This document shows, piece by piece, positions 8,689-16,720 of a stretch of DNA of 48,171 bases. Below the pieces are notes generated by a model, which did not search any database, had not been told where the DNA came from, and saw only the letters and a program-made list of their open reading frames with translations. Made by a program: the position numbers and the translations under genes. The stretch covers positions 1 through 48,171 of the forward strand of contig JANBQS010000040.1 in the NCBI GenBank assembly GCA_027577415.1. Reading direction: 5' to 3'. The first letter of the stretch is position 1. Each line of letters starts with the position of its first letter. The DNA is from Coemansia sp. RSA 922. Its lineage: Eukaryota; Kickxellomycota; Kickxellomycetes; Kickxellales; Kickxellaceae.

Positions 8689-10941
8689 ATGCAGGCTGAT
8701 ACAGGAGCAAAGGGAGCTTCCATGCTGTTACGCGCTGCAGGACTGCCCTTTAGACTCATTAAGAGCACTGCCTTGGGCACAGCGTATCTACGCCTTGCTG
8801 GTCTGGCGAAGAGTAGGATGAAGACTGCCCGGCAACTAGTGCACCCCCAGACTAGGCTCACATGGAAAATCAACGTAGACTCGATTGTCGAAACTGAACT
8901 GCCATCGTCAGGGAGGTTTGGCCTGAGATCGCTTCTCACTCGAGCAATAACGAAACCCGACGACGATTCGCCAAAAATCACCATGCTCAATGCCTTGACA
9001 GCGCTGCATATGGCTGCCGACGATCCACGAGTCACGCATCTGGATGTATGCGTTGTACCGGCTGCTGGAACCAGGAACCGCCCAGTATCTCTTGGCTTGG
9101 GGTTTGCGCAGACTGATGAGCTCCTCGAAGCAGTTTTGAAATTCAACCAAAAGAAGGCCGAGCAGTATGAGTCCGGCAACTGGGGTTCGTCTTTTACTAT
9201 TGATTCGTTTGATGACCAGCTGACGTACTACTTTGCCTCGGCGTTCAACAAAATCGTGGTCCAGCCTACTGGACAGCTGCCTCTCACGGGGATCTCGTGG
9301 ATTCTACCCTACTACAAGAAGCTGCTTGACAACGTGGGCATTGAAGTCCAGACCGGATCTTGTATGGAGTACAACAGCGCGTCCGCGCCGTTTACGGAGT
9401 CTGATATACCGGATAAGCACAAGGACAATGGTATGAGTATTCTCTTTCATCTAAACGAAGTATTTCTACACGCCATTACTCTTTCGCGCGCCAGCAGTAT
9501 CGCCGCCTTACGTACAGAAATAACCGACGAAAACAAAGACCCCTATCGGTTTGCACAGGATTTTATGCATACGGCTATGACACAGCATGGCCCGTATATC
9601 GACGCTCAGATGGCTAAACGTATTGGCCTTATAACCGATGTCGGCGGCACCTTTTTTGACGACGAGGGCTATAAGGTCGGAGAGTGTACAGAGATAGGTG
9701 CGTATGTCAAGGCACGTCGTCAGGAGATTGAGCGAGAGAGCCATGGTACGCCCGTACTAGACGCGATGTTGGTCAAGCTCGCTCAACTCCAACGGCGTCA
9801 ATGGACTGCTAACATGACCAAGCTTTTACGCACATACCAGTCACAGGACCGAGTGACCGTGGGCGTTGTGTACCTGCATGGAAGCATTGAGCGCGGCGGT
9901 GCGAATGGAGGTAGCCTTGTCTGCAAGGCTCTTATTGACGCAGCAGAAGATCCCGAGGTCGAAAGCATCGTTTTACGCGTCGACTCTGCCGGTGGCGACT
10001 TTGTTGCTAGCGATGCTATTGCGTCGGCAGTTAAAATGGTGCAGTTCAAGTACGGAAAACTTGTAGTCGCTAGTTATGGCAACACAGCGGCGTCAGGAGC
10101 ATACCTTGCTACGACTCATTGCGATTGCATCTTTGCCAGTCCTGCCACTCTAACTGGTGGCATCGGGGTATCTTCAACGCGCCCGGTAGTTACCAAGCGG
10201 TTTACGGATTTATTTGAACTTGGCACTCGGCTTTTCACTCTCACCGGCCCAAATACTAATTGGCACAAGCTGGAGAGTGAGAAACTCGAAGCGTTTAAGA
10301 GTTTTGTCGGCAAAACTAATGACTCGTTTATTGCTCAGGTGGTCAGTGGGCGAAATATATCCGAAGAGGAAGCTGAGAGTGTTGCGCAAGGCCAAGTGTT
10401 TACTGGACTCCAGGCCAAGGGAAACAAGTTAATCGACGTTATAGGCGGGTTTGTTTATTCTGTTGAAGCTGCCGCACAGTGTGGTTATGAAAACCGAGCA
10501 CATAGTCTACGCTCTATGACAGGACACTACCTTCAATCGGCAATTGCGTCAGCTCAATGCGAGTGTGCGGCTGATTATGATCCAATCTTGAAGGATAGAA
10601 AGTACCAGGTGCCAAGCGAGTTGGATCCGCGGGTCGAGCGTAAGGTGGGATTTCCAGGCAAGATTGTTAAAGCCATACTTGACAAGAGTTATTTGGACAA
10701 GTTCAATGATCCTACATATAAGTACGACGCCGACATTACCAAGAACATCCGGATCAAGGAGTTTTCGACGTCCGATACCAGCACAAGCGGCCTTCTCTCG
10801 CTAATTGCCAAACTTGTAGGTGGCGACTTGGTCAGAGAGGCGGTTGCTAGTGCACTGCGCCAAGAACGCGATAGCATTGCCTCCTCGTTATCAGCAGTAG
10901 AGCAGCCTCGCGCCGAAGCAGATATCATGAACATCAAGTAA
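8689..10941 (+). CDS. SppA/protease IV-like S49 protein, catalytic Lys replaced by Asn
   Basis: A 750-residue two-domain S49 family protein. In bacteria and chloroplasts SppA degrades cleaved signal peptides using a Ser/Lys dyad. The C-terminal domain has GVVYLHGSI, VLRVDSAGGD and AASGAYLA, with the nucleophile at Ser469, then a GGIGV segment. The N-terminal domain follows bacterial SppA closely (YYFASAFNKI, LPYYKKLLDNVGIEV), but where E. coli has TYKSAVEPF with catalytic Lys209, this protein has EYNSASAPF, so Asn229 replaces the general base. The residues from Met12 (MLLRAAGLPFRLIKS, Arg/Lys/Ala/Leu-rich with no acids) resemble a mitochondrial presequence. Bacterial or organellar ancestry is likely. 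It may be inactive or act as a scaffold. Confidence 0.85.
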   Translation: MQADTGAKGASMLLRAAGLPFRLIKSTALGTAYLRLAGLAKSRMKTARQLVHPQTRLTWKINVDSIVETELPSSGRFGLRSLLTRAITKPDDDSPKITMLNALTALHMAADDPRVTHLDVCVVPAAGTRNRPVSLGLGFAQTDELLEAVLKFNQKKAEQYESGNWGSSFTIDSFDDQLTYYFASAFNKIVVQPTGQLPLTGISWILPYYKKLLDNVGIEVQTGSCMEYNSASAPFTESDIPDKHKDNGMSILFHLNEVFLHAITLSRASSIAALRTEITDENKDPYRFAQDFMHTAMTQHGPYIDAQMAKRIGLITDVGGTFFDDEGYKVGECTEIGAYVKARRQEIERESHGTPVLDAMLVKLAQLQRRQWTANMTKLLRTYQSQDRVTVGVVYLHGSIERGGANGGSLVCKALIDAAEDPEVESIVLRVDSAGGDFVASDAIASAVKMVQFKYGKLVVASYGNTAASGAYLATTHCDCIFASPATLTGGIGVSSTRPVVTKRFTDLFELGTRLFTLTGPNTNWHKLESEKLEAFKSFVGKTNDSFIAQVVSGRNISEEEAESVAQGQVFTGLQAKGNKLIDVIGGFVYSVEAAAQCGYENRAHSLRSMTGHYLQSAIASAQCECAADYDPILKDRKYQVPSELDPRVERKVGFPGKIVKAILDKSYLDKFNDPTYKYDADITKNIRIKEFSTSDTSTSGLLSLIAKLVGGDLVREAVASALRQERDSIASSLSAVEQPRAEADIMNIK

Positions 10942-11031
10942 TGTGTTACCATTTCTTTTATAGAACAATAAGAGAATTTTAGATTTACTCTATCTCATGT
11001 GACATATTGAGCCATTTGCAATGTTGGTCTA
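10942..11031. other. 3' flank of the SppA-like gene
   Basis: Contains AACAATAAGA just after the stop, a likely 3'-end signal. Confidence 0.4.
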
Positions 11032-11289
11032 ATTGTAACGAATCTGCATTGTAGAATATGCATTCGCACAATGAAGTGGGATATGTGCATGCTAATTGGT
11101 ACAATAGGGAAGCTTTAAGATTTGTTCATTCATTGCCATCACCTGCAGTTTGGTACAATTGATATACATGTAGCGATGGGCAAAAAAGAAACAACGGTAC
11201 CATTGACAAACAATATATTGGCATTCATAACAATGCAATTGTAAACGTATGCTATTCAATCACCGATGGAGAAGCAGCCAATACACAAT
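11032..11289. promoter_or_regulatory. Cluster of nine ACAAT/ATTGT motifs upstream of the micropeptide gene
   Basis: ACAAT or its complement starts at 11032, 11048, 11068, 11101, 11155, 11210, 11230, 11238 and 11285, nine copies in 258 bases on both strands. I estimate roughly one by chance at this base composition. ACAAT (best form AACAATR, seen at 11209 and 11229) is the core bound by HMG-box factors of the SOX/fungal mating-type class. That this is their target is inference; the clustering is directly visible. Confidence 0.5.
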
Positions 11290-11358
11290 GGCATATAGTT
11301 TAGGGCATATGTTTTGCAAAATGTAAAATAAGAGCAAGAGACCTAACCTCCAAACGTG

Positions 11359-11366
11359 TATAAAAA
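11359..11366 (+). promoter_or_regulatory. TATA box of the micropeptide gene
   Basis: TATAAAAA sits 77 bases before the ATG, followed by a C/A/T-rich leader (CTCACCAACCAACTATCTCA) typical of a strongly expressed fungal gene. Confidence 0.7.
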
Positions 11367-11435
11367 GGGAGTAATGTCCCCACCTCTTCATCTCACAAAA
11401 CCATCAGCAACACTCACCAACCAACTATCTCAACC

Positions 11436-11525
11436 ATGAACGCCTACGCTACTCTCTTTGCCATTGTCGCTATTGCCGCCGCAACTGCCAACGCCCAGGT
11501 CGTCTGGCTCGGTCCCTGGCCCTAG
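11436..11525 (+). CDS. 29-residue secreted micropeptide (mature form probably QVVWLGPWP)
   Basis: A complete small ORF, ATG to TAG. Residues 1-20 (MNAYATLFAIVAIAAATANA) are a textbook signal peptide with an Ala-x-Ala cleavage site, leaving nine residues, QVVWLGPWP, with two Trp and two Pro. Support comes from the canonical TATA box, the CAACC-ATG start context, coding-type GC-rich third positions (GCC, CTC, GTC) against an AT-rich background, and AT-rich 3' sequence with ATAAA-type signals from 11553. No consensus 5' splice site (GTAAGT or GTATGT) lies in the ORF, so it is probably not the first exon of a larger protein, though CAG|GTCGTC cannot be fully excluded. Size and makeup suggest an extracellular signal such as a pheromone or hormone peptide. 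I know no family for it. Confidence 0.6.
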   Translation: MNAYATLFAIVAIAAATANAQVVWLGPWP

Positions 11526-11690
11526 ATTTCCTCCACTTGTTATACACATAAACAAATACACATAACTATATCATCATAAAAGTGACTTTCCAAGACTGAA
11601 TAGCTTTGCTGTTTGTAATTACAGTTAATATATCTAATAGCGTTATCTGACAACATGTGCCTCTACAAAAAAATATATTCACAAACCACT

Positions 11691-14600
11691 CTAATCTTGT
11701 TGATGCTCGTCAGGGTCCTCAGAGGAGCCAGAACCATTGGCATTGGTCGCGCTAGTCGATTCTAGCGTCCTTCTATTAGAAGAGTATTCCCTGATATTGT
11801 CCATCAGCTGGGCATCTATGCTTGCACCAGCCTTGACCATTTCCCGCAGCGTGTCCACAACGACTTCATGCCTGCCGCTCTGGGCGAGTCGACGAAGAAC
11901 CTCGGCATAAAGCTTTGTGCTCGTTACAAGCCCACTCTTGTGCATGGCGCTCATTATCGCCGCCGCCTTGGCGACCTCGCCTCGAGAAAGGTAGTACCGG
12001 ATTATGACCGAGAACTGACGCGGCGTTCGCTGCACCTTGTCCAAAGTGTTAAAGCACCAGTTGTTTTGAGCGAGGGCTGCACATCGTGTCGAGTTCCCAA
12101 TGGCGCTAAATATCCCCAGTGCCCCGCTGATATCATCCTGCATCAACCGGCTCTGAATCCACAAGGCCGCCGTGATCTCGCTGTGAGGAATGCCTCGGTC
12201 GACCATTTCCACAAAGAATGCCTCGGCCGCCCCGTACTTTCCGGCGTTGATGTGCGCGCGAGCCACTACTGCATATCCAGACCCACTGACAGGAAGATCC
12301 AAGTACTCAAACTCCTTCCAGATCGACATGATTTTTGCCAGGTTCGTCGAGTAGAACCCAGTAACCCTACACGCTTCGGAGTGTCCCAGCCACATTTGAT
12401 CGTCCTCGACAGCGCCTACAGTTGACACCAAGTCAACTGTCGCCTCTATATCAGCTGCAAAGTCGGCGGCACTTGGCAGAGCAATGTCAGGAGGTGGCCC
12501 GGATATCTGAGTGTCCAATCGCAAGTCTTGAATGGTGGGCGGCGGTACTGACTGCGCAAACTGGAGTTCGCGTGGCGGCTTGAGGTTGGCATAGCAATGC
12601 AAGAGAGACGAGAGAGCGCTGGCAGAAAGTGCAATACCGCGCTGGCGCATCGCCTCAAACACGCTATCCACGCCCTCGACTGAGCCGTAGTGCGAGCAGC
12701 TCCCAGCGATGGCGCAATAGAACCGCGCATCCAAGAGCTCGGGAGATATGGTGGACAAAAAGTCCAAGCACTCCACGTAAGCAGTCCGTGAGGTCGAAGA
12801 CAGCGCTTGCATGGTGATAGTCAAAAGCGATGCTGGAGCCCCTGCCTTGACAGCCGAGGCGATATGTCGCCTCAAAGCCTTTATGACAAACTCCTCAGAG
12901 GCGTTCACGTTGGTGGCCTTTCTCGGAGAGCTAAAGTTTGTCAACCACGACTGGGTAAATGCGGTGAGCGCCTTTTCGTACGCATATCGTGGAGGCATCG
13001 TGCCATGGGCCTCTAACGTAGTAAGCACCAAATCTGCGACAACTTCGCGAAACGGAGACTTTGCTGTGCCGTCCAGCAGATCCACCGCAGTGCGGCCCTG
13101 ATCCTGGCTCACGTTAATAGCCGTGTGAACGACAAACGGCAGCAAGTGTGAGTCGACTGTGGCCAGCTGATCAACAGCTGCCGACCAGGCTTCCAGGCAT
13201 CCTCGCATTGACGACATAACGCCAATGATCCACTCCAGGTCTGCCACTTTGTGCTCCACGGCGCACAAGGCAAAGAACGCTCCGAAGCTGTCGTCAGACA
13301 CCACGCGTAGCGATTGCGTGCGTTGTACGTAGCGCAAAAAGTTTGCCAGGTCCGTAGTAGATGAGCGACTGGCCAGGTATCGGCAGTAGAGGTTAATTGT
13401 GCGCGGCTTCAGAGAAATGTCGTGCTGGACGACGTAGCCCGCGAGACCGTGAGACTCGTCGAGCATCTTGTGGTTGACATAGTACTCGATCAGCGGCGAG
13501 TATGGCAAATAATGTCGGTTGACTGGCAGCCCAGACAGAAAGTCGAGTGCCTGTCGCGCCTCAACAACACCGCGATTCTCAATCAACACTAGGACAAGCT
13601 TCTCCATGGTCGGCCCGTAAATACGAAGCCTTGTAAAATCCGAATCACGCAGCCGCTCGTGTAGCTCCTCGTACGTGGCAATAGCGGCCACTGAATTATT
13701 CGCCTCGAGATGCATTTGAAGGACAAAGAACAACAGTTCAATGCCCGTTGGCACACCCGCCGCTGCCAGCGTAGTGTACGTCTGAATGGCCAGCTGTAGG
13801 CCGCTATGTAAGCGAATGTGGCGAATAGTACGGAAGAACAGCCGAAATGAAGGTGTGAATCCGCGCTCAATCATACGAGTAACCTCGGCTGCCAGCGCCT
13901 GCGGATCGGCGGCTATTTCTGAGCAGCCCAGCAACACGCTAAGCCGAGCATTCGCTGTCAGGTTGTTGTCTGGGTACTGAGCAAGATCTACACACGCCGA
14001 CAACTCGCTCGCCAACCCCATTTGCGAGAGAACCTGAACGACCGTGGGTATATTCTCTGGCATCTGGAGAGCTATACGGGCCATCGCGATAGCCAGGTCG
14101 GGATTCAAGCGCTCGGACGCATTCTCCATGACAACTTTGCCCAGCATGGCGTCAGAGCCAAGACCGTGCGCCCTTAAGCGCTGAACCAATCCGTCAAACA
14201 TGCTGTGCTGGCCCGACCAGTGGTAGCCCTTCAAAATGGCGACAAAAAACCGCTTGTCCGGAGCACACCCCCAGCTCTTCATACACGCTATAAGGTCGCC
14301 TAACCGCTTGCTTCCGCGGTCGCCGTCTGGGTCTAGCGAGCAAGCGGTGGCGAGCAGGCAGAAGCAGTTGAGAGTGGGCTCTATATCGCGACGGCGCATG
14401 TCCCCAAGGAGCGCGAATGCCATTTCCGTGTTCCAAGTAAGCACGTACTCCCTGATCATCATGTCGTACATGAATGACCTCGCCTGGCCAGTCCGAGTCA
14501 GCTTATCAAACAGAGCTCGACCCTCCTTATGCCGCGAGGAGCGAAGGAGGGCCTGGCACATGCTAAACTCCTCAAAGCTCGTAAGGGGAATAAATTCGCT

Positions 14601-15605
14601 CCGGAGTGCGTCTTTGTAGCACCGCCGAGCATCGTCCAACAATCCCAGCTTGGCGTATGTTGTTAGCAAAACTCGGAAGCGGGTAGGGTAGAGTAGTGGG
14701 TCTGTCGTTGCATCCGTTTCGATCTGGGCCAGAAATCGCCGACCAGCGATGCTGCCTAGACTGCCACAGTAGACGATCAGATCTCGCATATCCTCCCTAG
14801 TCAGCCTTTTACACCCATCTGCTAAATTCGCGTCAATGGATGTGCGATATAGCTGCCACACTTGCGTCGGATCAACTGTGATCGGCGGGCTGGACAGCAA
14901 CTGGCGTAACTGTGCGACTTCAGAACCTGCGCCATCAAGTTGTGTCGCCAGTTCTGAACTTGGAAATGGTGACAGCGTCGTAAAGTCTCCACTACGAGAG
15001 GATCCGCTGGTCGGTCGATCCAAGGAAAGGCGCTCGACATTTCCAACTAGAGAACGACTAATGCTGGACAGACGACCCTCGTCAATGTCGCCACATATCT
15101 GCTGTACCCAGTGTACCTCCTGTTCTGTAAGCTGGCGTCTGCCGGAGATATCCTTGACAACCGCTGATATTCGTGCCAGCGCCCGAAGTTCATCGTTATC
15201 GCCAGCGAGAAGCTCCAACAAGTGCAATATTGTACTTGGTGCAAACGTGTGAATGCCAGCGTGCTCTTTGTCCAGTCGTTGATACAGCCCCCAGACAGCC
15301 TCGCGCTGCGCTTGGGCTCCTGTTCGGGATAGCTGGTGTAGCTGAGCTAGCAATCGCTCCTCGGGGCTCCAGTCACTATATATCAAGCGTGTGTTCTGGC
15401 GCGGAGTGCTGTTGGTGCAAACACCACGAAATGGCTGTCGCCGACGTGCTGAGGCTAGTAGCGCACCGACCTTTGGGTTTGCCAGATCGCTGACAAGCAC
15501 GGCGCACGGCGCATAGCGCACGGCTTGGCCAGACTGCACCGAGGCTTTGGGAATGAGATTCGAGGCACACCTCTGTACATGTTGCCATGTCGTCAAGTGC
15601 GGCAT
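11691..15605 (-). CDS. Large pentatricopeptide repeat (PPR) protein, likely mitochondrial
   Basis: A helical-repeat protein of 1304 residues. The open frame continues to 15680, but the first ATG is at 15605 (MPHLTTWQHVQR). The N-terminus is Arg/Ser/Ala/Gln-rich with few acids over about 60 residues, fitting mitochondrial import. PPR-type helix pairs of about 35 residues recur throughout, for example MYDMMIREYVLTWNTEMAFA with LLGDMRRRDIEPT, LWIQSRLMQDDISGALGIF, and IIRYYLSRGEVAKAAAIMSA with MHKSGLVTSTKLYAEVLRRL. Fungal PPR proteins of this size bind organellar mRNAs and control their stability or translation. The exact orthologue (Pet309, Rmd9 or other) cannot be set by eye. The last 30 residues are a polar tail ending DPDEHQQD. 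Confidence 0.85.
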   Translation of the reverse strand: MPHLTTWQHVQRCASNLIPKASVQSGQAVRYAPCAVLVSDLANPKVGALLASARRRQPFRGVCTNSTPRQNTRLIYSDWSPEERLLAQLHQLSRTGAQAQREAVWGLYQRLDKEHAGIHTFAPSTILHLLELLAGDNDELRALARISAVVKDISGRRQLTEQEVHWVQQICGDIDEGRLSSISRSLVGNVERLSLDRPTSGSSRSGDFTTLSPFPSSELATQLDGAGSEVAQLRQLLSSPPITVDPTQVWQLYRTSIDANLADGCKRLTREDMRDLIVYCGSLGSIAGRRFLAQIETDATTDPLLYPTRFRVLLTTYAKLGLLDDARRCYKDALRSEFIPLTSFEEFSMCQALLRSSRHKEGRALFDKLTRTGQARSFMYDMMIREYVLTWNTEMAFALLGDMRRRDIEPTLNCFCLLATACSLDPDGDRGSKRLGDLIACMKSWGCAPDKRFFVAILKGYHWSGQHSMFDGLVQRLRAHGLGSDAMLGKVVMENASERLNPDLAIAMARIALQMPENIPTVVQVLSQMGLASELSACVDLAQYPDNNLTANARLSVLLGCSEIAADPQALAAEVTRMIERGFTPSFRLFFRTIRHIRLHSGLQLAIQTYTTLAAAGVPTGIELLFFVLQMHLEANNSVAAIATYEELHERLRDSDFTRLRIYGPTMEKLVLVLIENRGVVEARQALDFLSGLPVNRHYLPYSPLIEYYVNHKMLDESHGLAGYVVQHDISLKPRTINLYCRYLASRSSTTDLANFLRYVQRTQSLRVVSDDSFGAFFALCAVEHKVADLEWIIGVMSSMRGCLEAWSAAVDQLATVDSHLLPFVVHTAINVSQDQGRTAVDLLDGTAKSPFREVVADLVLTTLEAHGTMPPRYAYEKALTAFTQSWLTNFSSPRKATNVNASEEFVIKALRRHIASAVKAGAPASLLTITMQALSSTSRTAYVECLDFLSTISPELLDARFYCAIAGSCSHYGSVEGVDSVFEAMRQRGIALSASALSSLLHCYANLKPPRELQFAQSVPPPTIQDLRLDTQISGPPPDIALPSAADFAADIEATVDLVSTVGAVEDDQMWLGHSEACRVTGFYSTNLAKIMSIWKEFEYLDLPVSGSGYAVVARAHINAGKYGAAEAFFVEMVDRGIPHSEITAALWIQSRLMQDDISGALGIFSAIGNSTRCAALAQNNWCFNTLDKVQRTPRQFSVIIRYYLSRGEVAKAAAIMSAMHKSGLVTSTKLYAEVLRRLAQSGRHEVVVDTLREMVKAGASIDAQLMDNIREYSSNRRTLESTSATNANGSGSSEDPDEHQQD

Positions 15606-16235
15606 GGCAATTCTATAAGGGAGAGTGCAGAGCCGCTTGTTGGCTTGAGTAGCCACACTAGGAATTCGCAAAATGCCCAATCGTTAAACGAGAAATATAT
15701 ACGAAGAGAAAAAATGTACAGAAGAGAGATAAGTGCAAGGAACCTTGCTGAAAATCACACTTTGGGTTTGATTTGATCAAGTCTGTTTGTTAAGAAGAGG
15801 TGTCGGAGGCAAATGGAGGCCCAAGAGCGACAGCGTTCAAAGTCGCAGCCCCAGTGGGACTGCCAGCAAGTGGGTACTATGTCCGTCCGTAGTATCGATC
15901 TAGCCCGCCCCGTGCACTGGTTGCAGCGCAAAAGAGCGCCGCTAGACTACCTCGCAGATACAGCATACCGCAGCATGCCCTCGCAAAACGCAAGAGCACA
16001 GCGCGGCTATAGATCCCACCAAGTACAGGGGATGCTGGGTTGCCAGGAGCCAAAGATGAGCCAGGCACGGGTCCACAGCGATGTGAGGGCCCGCTTTGCT
16101 TTGGCACCAATTCGCAACACGGACCGCCACCTGATTATGATCATGTTGCTGTCAGCTTTTGCTGCCCCTCAGATTATGGCTGGGAGGCTAATCACGACTC
16201 GCTAATCACGGATTCGCAATCCAGTGGCGCTACAT
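15606..16235. other. Divergent intergenic region between PPR and HSP90
   Basis: Holds the PPR promoter (15606-15780, AT-rich) and upstream HSP90 sequence. A 130-codon ATG ORF at 15813-16205 is Gln/Arg-rich, overlaps an equally open minus frame (15877-16110) and has no recognisable domain, so I do not call it a gene. Confidence 0.5.
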
Positions 16236-16270
16236 AGAATCCCATCGAACCCCAGCGAATTTTATAGAAC
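16236..16270 (+). promoter_or_regulatory. Step-type heat shock element (four GAA units, 10-bp spacing)
   Basis: GAA triplets at 16237, 16247, 16257 and 16267 are exactly 10 bases apart and in the same orientation. This is the step-type arrangement (nGAAn, five-base gap, repeated) recognised by fungal Hsf1. It lies about 140 bases upstream of the TATA box of HSP90, a classic Hsf1 target. Confidence 0.75.
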
Positions 16271-16405
16271 CATTGCATGGCACTTTGCTAGAAAGCACAA
16301 AAAAAAGCTTCGTTCATTTTACTAAGCTCCGTGCCAAAAAGCGCCTTTCACTCAAAGGTGATGTGCTGCGCATGGGTATGATGGTCTCCTCGTCGCTCGA
16401 CAAAG

Positions 16406-16413
16406 TATATAAA
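16406..16413 (+). promoter_or_regulatory. TATA box of HSP90
   Basis: TATATAAA downstream of the heat shock element. The 5' leader to the ATG is about 280 bases and pyrimidine-rich. Confidence 0.7.
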
Positions 16414-16720
16414 CCGAGGTCATCCGCCGCCAACAGCGAGTTTGCCCACTTCACTTTTCTCTTCGTTTCATTTTGCACACAACTTTCTCAACAGTTCTCT
16501 TTTTTTTTTATCGGCTCGCTTTGATTGATCCGCTGTCGTCTTTTTTCTGAACTTCCACAAACAACAACAGCAGCACCAGTAGCTACGGATTGCCCTTCTC
16601 CCCTTTCTCTTCTGCTCTCTTCTCTATTGCTTTTTTAGCTTTATCCATCCACCCTCCTTTTTTACTCTCTCTTTTGCTCTTTATCCAAGTCGGTTGTAAC
16701 AACGCCTGCCTGTATTGAAA

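Noticed and set aside
15813..16205. 130-codon ATG ORF upstream of HSP90
   Set aside because: The opposite strand is equally open, the composition is Gln/Arg-rich, and no promoter or domain was found.
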